From Deltaproteobacteria bacterium (GTDB lineage: Bacteria > Myxococcota > JADLHZ01): a DNA stretch of 64,000 nucleotides. The notes beneath the pieces are model-generated. The model made no database searches and was not told where the DNA came from. It was given only the letters and a program-made list of their open reading frames with translations. Each line of letters opens with the position of its first letter. Position 1 is the stretch's first letter. This document shows, piece by piece, positions 18,719 to 25,333 of the stretch. The stretch covers positions 310,001 to 374,000 of the forward strand of contig JADLHZ010000044.1 of NCBI GenBank assembly GCA_020848545.1, read 5' to 3'. A program made the position numbers and the translations under genes.

Positions 18719-19402
18719 ATGGAGAAGAAGAAGCCCTTCAACGACGCCTTCTCCGAGCTGGCGAAGGTGAAGCAGAAGCTCACGGACGCCGCGGCCGCCA
18801 AAGAACGCGAAGCGCAAGCCCGCATCGAAGCGGCGCAGGCGCGCGATCGCCCGCGGACGAAGGAGAGCGACGACGACGCGTTCTTGAAAGCGATGAGCGG
18901 CGTCAGGCGCATGGAGCCGGACGGCAAAGGCGAGGTCGTGCGCAAGCCGGCGGCAGAGAAGATCGCGCAGGCTGCGCGCGCTGCCGACGAGGAGGTCGAT
19001 GCGCTCGTCGATCTCGCGTCGGCGATCGATCCAGAGAGCGCGCTCGAAGCCAACCCCGGCGAGCTCTTTGCGGCGCGCGGGCTCGACGCGCGGATCGTCA
19101 AGCGCCTGATGAAGGGCGGCTTCCCGCTCGACGCGCAGGTCGATCTCCACGGCCTTCGCCGCATCGAGGCCGAGCGCAAAGTCGAGTCGTTCATCAAGCA
19201 GTCGCGGGCGCAGAAGCTGCGGGCGGTCCTCGTCATCACGGGACGCGGCTTGAACTCCGAGGCCGGCGGACCGGTGCTCAAAGACGCCGTGCACCGCTTG
19301 CTGACGAAGGGCGCGCTCGTCCGCTTCGTGCTCGCGGTGGCGCCGGCGATCCCGGAGCACGGCGGCGAAGGCGCTTGCTACGTGCTCTTGAGGCGGCGAT
19401 GA
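18719..19402 (+). CDS. Smr/MutS2 domain protein
   Basis: 227 aa, starting 1 bp after the kinase stop. The N-terminal half is charged and helical. The C-terminal Smr domain begins with 'VDLHGLRRIEAE' (H144 in the conserved LHG motif) and has 'VLVITGRGLNS', the TGxG-type motif, and 'RFVLAVAPAIPEHGGEGACYVLLRR'. Smr domains are nucleases or nucleic-acid binders. Here it stands alone without MutS ATPase parts. Its 3' end overlaps the next gene by ATGA. Confidence 0.9.
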   Translation: MEKKKPFNDAFSELAKVKQKLTDAAAAKEREAQARIEAAQARDRPRTKESDDDAFLKAMSGVRRMEPDGKGEVVRKPAAEKIAQAARAADEEVDALVDLASAIDPESALEANPGELFAARGLDARIVKRLMKGGFPLDAQVDLHGLRRIEAERKVESFIKQSRAQKLRAVLVITGRGLNSEAGGPVLKDAVHRLLTKGALVRFVLAVAPAIPEHGGEGACYVLLRRR

Positions 19403-19707
19403 CGGACGTGGTGCCGGGCGCGCCGCCGCCACCGACCTTCGGCGAGCGCCTGGCATCGGCGCTCGCCGTGGCACGCGCGGACGTGCTGGCAGCAGACGCC
19501 GTGTTTCAGCGCGGCGATTATCGAGCAGCGCGGGCGGCGTTTCTCGCGCTCGCGTCGGATCCTTCGTTGTCGCCCGACGATCGCTTCGTCGTCGATGCGC
19601 GTCTCGTTGCGCTGCGGCCAGATCGCGTCGCGCGCGCGTTCGGCATCATCACGGGCGTGGTGGTCGTTTTCGTGTATGTTCTTTCCCGGTTCGTGCTGTC
19701 TCCCTGA
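19399..19707 (+). CDS. Small single-span membrane protein, unknown
   Basis: 102 aa, starting in an ATGA overlap with the Smr gene; this coupling is the reason to choose this Met over the one eight codons upstream. The sequence is helical ('ADAVFQRGDYRAARAAFLALASDPSLSPDDR', a single TPR-like pair) with one C-terminal transmembrane helix (GIITGVVVVFVYVLSRFVL) and almost no tail. A tail-anchored inner-membrane protein is the simplest reading. It may connect the operon to the membrane; no known family recognised. Confidence 0.75.
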   Translation: MTDVVPGAPPPPTFGERLASALAVARADVLAADAVFQRGDYRAARAAFLALASDPSLSPDDRFVVDARLVALRPDRVARAFGIITGVVVVFVYVLSRFVLSP

Positions 19708-19716
19708 AGGACACGG

Positions 19717-21144
19717 ATGATCTTCCTCGCTGCATGCACATGGCTCGTCGCCGCCGACGCCTCGCCGCTCGATCGCGCGGGCCTCGCCGCCGAGATCGAT
19801 CGCATCGTCAAGTCGCCTGCGCTCGCCACGGCGAAGGTCGGCGTCTACGTTCAAGACACCGCCACCGGCGAGTCGATCTACGGCAAGAACGAAGACACGT
19901 TGATGAGCCCGGCGTCGAACGCGAAGCTCGTGACCACTGCCGCCGCGCTGAGCGTCTTGAAGCCGGACTATCGCTTCGTCACGCGCCTCGAGACCGACGG
20001 CGTGCTCGGCAGCGACGGCATCCTGCAAGGCAACGTCTACGTGAAGGGCGGCGGCGATCCCGCGCTCGTCTCGGAGCGCGTCTGGTACATCGCCAACGAG
20101 CTCTGGCACATGGGTGTGCGCAGGATCTCGGGCGACCTCGTCGGCGACGACAGCTTCTTCGATCAGGATCGCATGCAGGCCGGCTGGGACGAAGACACGA
20201 GCGATCGGGCGTACCAGGCGATGACCAGCGGGCTCAGCGTGAACTTCAACACGATCACCGTGCGCTTGAACCCGGCACCGGCGGAGGGCCGCGCGGGCCG
20301 CGTGCTCTTCGATCCGCCGACCGAGTTCGCCAAGCTCGACGCCGCGGTGACGACCACCGGCGGGCGCACGCGCGTGCAAATCGACGTCTCGCCATTGCCG
20401 CCGGCGCGCGGCTCGAAGGATCAAGTGGTGGTCAAGGGAAAGATCGGCGCGAGCGACGCCGGCCGCGCCTACTGGCGAAAGGTCGACTATCCGACGGAGT
20501 TCGCCGCGCACGTCTTCGCGTCGTTCTTCAAGAGCGCCGGCATCGAGATCGGCGGCAAGGTGCGCACCGGCACCTCGCCGAAGGACGCGAGCGTGCTCTT
20601 GAGCGCCGACTCGCCGCGCCTCGCCGAGATCATCAGCGACTTGAACAAGACCTCGAACAACTTCGTCGCCGAGCAGATCTTGAAGACCATGGGCGCCGAA
20701 CAGCTCGGGGCGCCCGGCACGTGGGAGAAGGGGCTCTCGGTCGTGCGCCAGTACTTGGGCAGCCTCGGCATCCCCGAAGCGAGCTACAAATTGCAAAACG
20801 GCTCCGGCCTCGGCGACGTCAATCGGCTGACACCGAAGCAGCTCGTCACCGTGCTGAGTGCCGCGCAAAGAGATCCGGTGATGGGCCCGGAGTACGTCGT
20901 CTCGCTCGGCGTGGCGGGATCGTCGGGCACGCTGCGTAATCGCATGGGCAACGGCGTCGGCCAGTATCGCGTGCGGGCGAAGACCGGGTCGCTCTCGGGC
21001 GCCTGCACCTTGTCCGGGTATGCCACGACCTTGAGCGGCAAGACGCTCGCGTTCTCGATCTTGGTGAACGGCTACAAGAAGATGGGGGCGGTGCATGACG
21101 CGCAGGACGAGATCGCCGAGGCGCTCGTGAGGTTCAAGCCGTAG
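19717..21144 (+). CDS. dacB: D-alanyl-D-alanine carboxypeptidase/endopeptidase (PBP4 type, S13)
   Basis: 475 aa. It acts on peptidoglycan cross-links in the periplasm. All three penicillin-binding motifs are visible: SxxK as Ser67-Asn-Ala-Lys70, SxN in 'KTSNNF', and KTG in 'RAKTGSLSG'. The large insert between SxxK and SxN (~260 residues) is typical of the PBP4/S13 family. The signal sequence is odd: very short with no basic residue before the hydrophobic core (MIFLAACTWLVAADAS). Its GAAGGA ribosome site overlaps the stop of the preceding small gene, so it is the last gene of the kinase operon. Confidence 0.92.
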   Translation: MIFLAACTWLVAADASPLDRAGLAAEIDRIVKSPALATAKVGVYVQDTATGESIYGKNEDTLMSPASNAKLVTTAAALSVLKPDYRFVTRLETDGVLGSDGILQGNVYVKGGGDPALVSERVWYIANELWHMGVRRISGDLVGDDSFFDQDRMQAGWDEDTSDRAYQAMTSGLSVNFNTITVRLNPAPAEGRAGRVLFDPPTEFAKLDAAVTTTGGRTRVQIDVSPLPPARGSKDQVVVKGKIGASDAGRAYWRKVDYPTEFAAHVFASFFKSAGIEIGGKVRTGTSPKDASVLLSADSPRLAEIISDLNKTSNNFVAEQILKTMGAEQLGAPGTWEKGLSVVRQYLGSLGIPEASYKLQNGSGLGDVNRLTPKQLVTVLSAAQRDPVMGPEYVVSLGVAGSSGTLRNRMGNGVGQYRVRAKTGSLSGACTLSGYATTLSGKTLAFSILVNGYKKMGAVHDAQDEIAEALVRFKP

Positions 21145-21298
21145 CGGCTAGTTGCGGCATCTGAATCTGCGCCGCGGGATCCTGGCATTTTCCGTCGACG
21201 CAGATGCGCTCGCCTTTACACTCGTTGTCTTTGGTGCACTGGGCGCGCGCGGTCTCGGCGAAGGTGCAGAGCAGGAAAACCATCGTGAAGAATCGCAT
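21134..21298 (-). CDS. 54-aa secreted cysteine-rich protein
   Basis: A short frame with a signal peptide (MRFFTMVFLLCTFAETARA) followed by a compact domain with four Cys: 'QCTKDNECKGERICVDGKC'. Spaced Cys with 'CxxDxxCxGxxxCxxGxC' is the pattern of small EB-module-like or EGF-like secreted domains common in myxobacteria. The final 11 bp overlap the end of dacB on the other strand, and the start is 48 bp from the divergent gene. Two disulfides and periplasmic or extracellular location are inferred. Role unknown. Confidence 0.7.
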   Translation of the reverse strand: MRFFTMVFLLCTFAETARAQCTKDNECKGERICVDGKCQDPAAQIQMPQLAATA

Positions 21299-21346
21299 GC
21301 GCTGGCCATACTCCGAGCGGCCGGCGGTGTGCTACACTGTGCCGGA

Positions 21347-21946
21347 ATGACGAACGACGAGCTCCTGGCGCTCGAGCAGCGCGTCAATGAGCTGAAGAAG
21401 CTCTACGACAATTACTTCGCCGGCCTCGAGCGGCTCGAGCCGTTGAAGAAGCGGGAAGCGCTCATGCGCGAGCTGCGCGTGCTGACGCAAGAGGGGTCGC
21501 AACCGAATACGCAGCTGCAGTTCCGCTTCAACAACCTGCGTTCGCGCTGGGCCACGCTCGAGGCGCACTGGACCCGGCTCGTCAAGCAGCTCGAAGAGGG
21601 GAAGCTCAAGCGGCCGACCTTGCGTACGAGCGCGACCGCGGCGGTGGCGAATGCAGCGGTCCCGAATGCAGCGGTCCCGAATGCGGCGGTGGCGGCGGCT
21701 CCGGTGGCGGCTGCGCCCGCACCGTCACCCGCGGTCAACGAAGATACCTCGATGCGTGCGCTGTACTCGAAGTACGCCGCGTCGCGCGCGCAGTCGGGCG
21801 AGGCCCCCGTCAGCTACGAGTCGATGGTCGCGTCGCTGAAGAAGCAAGTGCCGGCCGTCATCGAACGTTTCAAGTGTAAGTCGGTCGACTTTCGCGTCGC
21901 GCAGAAGGACGGCAAGACGATCATCAAGGCGGTGCCGATCTCATGA
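21347..21946 (+). CDS. Coiled-coil protein with MXAN_5187-like C-terminal domain
   Basis: 199 aa. The start is placed at the ATG at 21347 because the protein then begins with a helical domain ('DELLALEQRVNELKKLYDNYFAG') and the upstream part of the frame is antisense to the small secreted protein. A linker of 15-bp tandem repeats (21650-21694) encodes repeated Asn-Ala-Ala-Val-Pro. The C-terminal ~60 residues ('MRALYSKYAASR...', ending 'VDFRVAQKDGKTIIKAVPIS') match my memory of the domain named after M. xanthus MXAN_5187. Function unknown. It overlaps the next gene by ATGA. Confidence 0.82.
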   Translation: MTNDELLALEQRVNELKKLYDNYFAGLERLEPLKKREALMRELRVLTQEGSQPNTQLQFRFNNLRSRWATLEAHWTRLVKQLEEGKLKRPTLRTSATAAVANAAVPNAAVPNAAVAAAPVAAAPAPSPAVNEDTSMRALYSKYAASRAQSGEAPVSYESMVASLKKQVPAVIERFKCKSVDFRVAQKDGKTIIKAVPIS

Positions 21947-22557
21947 GAGCCTTCGTTGTCATGCTCCTCCTCGTCGCGCCGCTCTCTGCGAGCGCGGCAA
22001 AGAAGAAGCCGAAGCAGCCGCAGAACGTCATCGACATGATCCCAGAGCTTCAGCCGCAAAAGCCGCGCGGAGAAGACGGGCAGCCCTTGCCACCACCCGA
22101 GCCGGATCCGCCGCCGGAGAATGCGCCCTACAAAGGTTGCGTCGACGCGCGCGGGATCGCCGTCCTTTGGCGCGAGGCCCCGCAGATTGCGGACTTGGCG
22201 CAGGCGCTCTTCGACAAGAGGAGTCGTCCAACGATCGAGTACAACCCGGCGCGCTTCAAGTTCATGAGCGAGATGACGCGCACCTTCTTCTTTGCCCACG
22301 AGTGTGCGCACCACGCGCTCGGGCACTTGTACGGCGGCGTGCAGGGCGTCGACAAAGAGCAGCAGGCCGACTGCTGGGCGGTCCTCACGATGAAGGAAGC
22401 GGGGACGCTCGGCGACGAAGGACTGCAGCAGATCCAGCAAGAGCTCGGAACGATCGCCCGATCGGATCCGAACCACTCCGCTGGCCTGCGCCGCGCGGCG
22501 AATTTGAAGTGGTGCATGACCGAGCCGATCCCGAAGGCACCCGAGAAATTCCGATAA
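21943..22557 (+). CDS. Secreted HExxH metallopeptidase-like protein
   Basis: 204 aa with signal peptide (MRAFVVMLLLVAPLSASA), then a Lys/Pro-rich linker. The zinc motif is His119-Glu-Cys-Ala-His123 in a helix 'FFFAHECAHHALGH', and 'EQQADCWA' (Glu139) supplies the likely third ligand, as in M48-like gluzincins. It is much shorter than M48 enzymes and lacks membrane helices, so it is a minimal secreted member. ATGA overlap with the MXAN_5187-like gene suggests a joint function. Substrate unknown. Confidence 0.85.
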   Translation: MRAFVVMLLLVAPLSASAAKKKPKQPQNVIDMIPELQPQKPRGEDGQPLPPPEPDPPPENAPYKGCVDARGIAVLWREAPQIADLAQALFDKRSRPTIEYNPARFKFMSEMTRTFFFAHECAHHALGHLYGGVQGVDKEQQADCWAVLTMKEAGTLGDEGLQQIQQELGTIARSDPNHSAGLRRAANLKWCMTEPIPKAPEKFR

Positions 22558-22698
22558 CGGCCCAACTGCTTCGTTGCTCTGTCGCTCCGCTGCTCGACGT
22601 CGGTTACCGCTCAGTCGCCGCTCCGGCTACCGCTACGCCTGCGCTGCTCGCTCGGTCGCGCCTCGCATTTGGGACCGTTCTCGGAATTTCTCGAAGGA

Positions 22699-24600
22699 TT
22701 AGGGACCGACGTCACCGTGTGTACGGATGAAATCGCCCAACGCATCGAGCGCCGGCGTCGTTCGCAGCATCGAATAGCTCGACGTCGGATCGATCAGCGT
22801 GAACTCGTTGCTCACGCCGGGCGCTTCGATCGCCCAGGGCAGAAAGCCCCAGTAGCTTCCGCCGTACGCGTTTGCGAGCATTGCGCTCGTCGCCTTCTCT
22901 TGCAGTACGATGTCGCGCGTGTGCGAGCCTTGGCCGCCTTCGCCGACGATCACACGGGCGCGCCGCTGCAACGACGTGTAGCTCGCGAGGGCGCCGTGGT
23001 CGTCGTACTCGTGATAGTCCAAGTGCGAAAAGCCGAGGCCCGAAAAGCGGCCCGCGCGCACGCTGTCTGCGCCGTGCCAGCCCGAGCCTGCCGACACGAA
23101 CACGCCCGGCGCCACGTTCTTCACGCCGGCGGCCGCCTCGCTCAAGAAGGAGCGCATGGCTTCCCAGCTCACGCCCGCGCCCCAGTTCCCGGTGTCTCCG
23201 GCAACGGCGCCTTCGGGCTCGTTCGCGAGGTCGATGCTCCAGACCCACGGGCTCGCGGTATAGCGCGCGACGAAGGGCAGCATCGCTTGATCGAGGAACG
23301 CCTTTCGCGCGGCGAGATCGGCGATGGGCGAAGGGCTCGTACACTCGCTCGTGTGGTGCGCGCCGAGCAGCATGAAGGTGACTTTGACGTCGTACTTCGG
23401 CAGGCGCGTGAAGACGAAGTCGTCGAAGTTCTTCCAGAAGGTCGGGTGCACGCCGGTGACGCGCTCGGCGGCGTCCTTCTCGAGGCCTTCGCAGCTCTCG
23501 AACACCCAGACCCGCAGCAGGCGAACGCCTAGTCCCTGCATCATCGCCAAGATCGCCTCGACGTGCGCCGGATCGTAGGCGACGCCCCAGGTCGGATGGT
23601 GGAACGAAGGTCCAAAGTCGTGGGCGTATTGGCCGTCGAGCCACGCGAGGTTCAAGCCGAGCACGAACTGCGCGACGAGCTCGATCTCATCCAAGTAGAG
23701 GACGCCAGCGCCGCTGGCTGAGAGCGTGAACGAGAGCTGCATGCCGCGCGCGTCGGGGGACGCTTCGATGCCGGCCGCGCTCAGCTCGAACGAGGTGGGT
23801 CCGAGGCTCCTGTGCGCGATGAGCCCGGTGCCGGCGACGTCTTTGTATGACGGCTGGCCGCCCGCGGTCGGTGTGAGAAAAGAGACACGTGAGGAAAGAT
23901 CTACATCGGCCTCGAGGCGCGCGAGGAAACGCACGCGCTCGACGTTCGTCACCGAGCGCGGCGGCGAAAACGGCAGCGTCACGCGCACGGTGTCGCCTGC
24001 CGATCCGGAGAACGCGACCCGCAGCGTGCCGTGACCCGCGAGCGTGGCGACCATGACGACGCTCGCGCTCGCGTTCGGCGACGTTTGGACGCTCATCGAC
24101 GCCTCGAAGTCGAAGCGCGCGCGCGGGGTCACCGTGCTCACGAGGATCGGCGCCGCGGTGAGGCTGGCGAAGGTGGCGGTGACGATGGTCGAGCGCGATC
24201 CGCCCGCCGCGGGGACGAAGCGGCCAGAAACGACGCTCCCGGCCGCCGGGTCGCGCACAGTCAAGGCAGCCTGCGCGCTCACGTCTTCGTTCGTGCCGTC
24301 CTCCCGCGTCGCGACGACCGTCAGCGGCAGCGGCTCGCTCGTCGTCAACACGTGCCGTCCCGCCGGCAGCAGCTTCAGCGCCGTGTACCCCGGCGACGGC
24401 ACCACCGAATTGGGACCCGGTCCCTTTTCGTTCGAAAGGGGACCGGGGAGACTCTCGGTCGAAAAGGGACCGGGGACGTTTTCGGTCGAAAAGGGACCGG
24501 GGAGACTCTCGGTGGCGCGCTCGGCGTCGCGCTCGCGGCTGTTCGGCTCGGGCGGCGCGGCGCAGGCGGCGAAGAGCACGAGGGCGAGGACGAGACGCAT
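22699..24600 (-). CDS. Lipoprotein glycoside hydrolase (GH5-like, mannanase type)
   Basis: 633 aa. The start is chosen at the Met giving a lipobox signal (MRLVLALVLFAAC). Residues ~20-55 are a repeated Pro-Gly-Pro-Phe-Ser-Thr-Glu linker encoded by copies of the GAAAAGGGACCGGGG element. Residues ~60-310 are beta-rich (Ig/CBM-like). The C-terminal ~310 residues form a TIM-barrel hydrolase: 'LNLAWLDGQYAHD', the acid/base site in 'DLANEPEGA', and the likely nucleophile in 'VIVGEGGQGS', as in GH5-type endo-mannanases. It is predicted to be anchored in the envelope and to act on a beta-linked polysaccharide; the exact substrate is not determinable. Confidence 0.85.
   Translation of the reverse strand: MRLVLALVLFAACAAPPEPNSRERDAERATESLPGPFSTENVPGPFSTESLPGPLSNEKGPGPNSVVPSPGYTALKLLPAGRHVLTTSEPLPLTVVATREDGTNEDVSAQAALTVRDPAAGSVVSGRFVPAAGGSRSTIVTATFASLTAAPILVSTVTPRARFDFEASMSVQTSPNASASVVMVATLAGHGTLRVAFSGSAGDTVRVTLPFSPPRSVTNVERVRFLARLEADVDLSSRVSFLTPTAGGQPSYKDVAGTGLIAHRSLGPTSFELSAAGIEASPDARGMQLSFTLSASGAGVLYLDEIELVAQFVLGLNLAWLDGQYAHDFGPSFHHPTWGVAYDPAHVEAILAMMQGLGVRLLRVWVFESCEGLEKDAAERVTGVHPTFWKNFDDFVFTRLPKYDVKVTFMLLGAHHTSECTSPSPIADLAARKAFLDQAMLPFVARYTASPWVWSIDLANEPEGAVAGDTGNWGAGVSWEAMRSFLSEAAAGVKNVAPGVFVSAGSGWHGADSVRAGRFSGLGFSHLDYHEYDDHGALASYTSLQRRARVIVGEGGQGSHTRDIVLQEKATSAMLANAYGGSYWGFLPWAIEAPGVSNEFTLIDPTSSYSMLRTTPALDALGDFIRTHGDVGP
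24416..24514 (+). repeat. Dispersed GAAAAGGGACCGGGG element, coding version (27-nt period)
   Basis: Units begin at 24434 (one variant base), 24461 and 24488, spaced 27 nt. An inverted 15-bp copy lies at 24416-24430, creating the palindrome GGGACC-C-GGTCCC at 24412-24424. All lie inside the glycoside-hydrolase lipoprotein and are read in frame as a Pro-Gly-Pro linker. Confidence 0.85.
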
Positions 24601-24712
24601 CGGGCCTCGGTTATCGGGCGTCGCGCGGCCGCTGTCTTCGGCGCATGCCTTGAATTGCGACGATCCGCCGGCACTTGTCGGTTCGCGCGGCATCGTCTAA
24701 GGAGCCGCCCCG

Positions 24713-25333
24713 ATGACCCTGAAATTTCGCGTCGTTGTGGCCGATCCGCCCTGGGCATTCTCCGACAAGCTCCGCATGTCCGATGTGAAGCGCGGCGCCG
24801 CGGCCAACTACCGCACGCTGACCGTCGACGACGTGGCCGCGCTGCCGGTCGCCGACTGGTGCTACAAGGACGCGTTGCTCGCGCTCTGGGTGCCGTCGAG
24901 CCTGCTCACGGACGGCATGCGCGTCATGGAGTCTTGGGGCTTCGTGCAAAAGCAGATCTACACCTGGGTGAAGCAAACGAAGAGCGGCGGCGTCGCCTTC
25001 GGCATGGGCCGCCAGTTTCGTGGGGCCACCGAGCACGCGCTCGTCGGCACGCGCGGCAGCCCGAAGCCGCAGTCGCGCTCGGAGCGCAACGTCGATCACT
25101 GGGTCGGCCTGCCGCACAGCAGGAAGCCCGAACAGCTGCAGAACCGCCTGGAGAAGATGTACCCGGACGGCCCGTACCTCGAGCTCTTCGCCCGCCGCGC
25201 GCGCGAGGGATGGACGTGCGTCGGCAACCAAGCGCCGGGCTACGAAGGCCTCGACATCCGCGACTGGCACCCCGCGTGGACGCCGGCCGCGAGCGCGCGC
25301 TCAGACGATCAAGAGATCGCCGCGCCGATCTGA
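24713..25333 (+). CDS. MT-A70 family adenine-N6 methyltransferase, orphan
   Basis: 206 aa. TAAGGAG a few bases upstream supports the start. The catalytic motif is Asp11-Pro-Pro-Trp14, followed by 'LALWVPSSLL' and 'KQIYTWVKQTKSGG', and 'GRQFRGATEHALVGTRG' as in MT-A70-type methylases that modify adenine in DNA (bacterial and phage members) or RNA. No restriction endonuclease or phage gene is nearby, so it is an orphan methylase. Its last 25 bp overlap the convergent feo gene. Confidence 0.9.
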   Translation: MTLKFRVVVADPPWAFSDKLRMSDVKRGAAANYRTLTVDDVAALPVADWCYKDALLALWVPSSLLTDGMRVMESWGFVQKQIYTWVKQTKSGGVAFGMGRQFRGATEHALVGTRGSPKPQSRSERNVDHWVGLPHSRKPEQLQNRLEKMYPDGPYLELFARRAREGWTCVGNQAPGYEGLDIRDWHPAWTPAASARSDDQEIAAPI

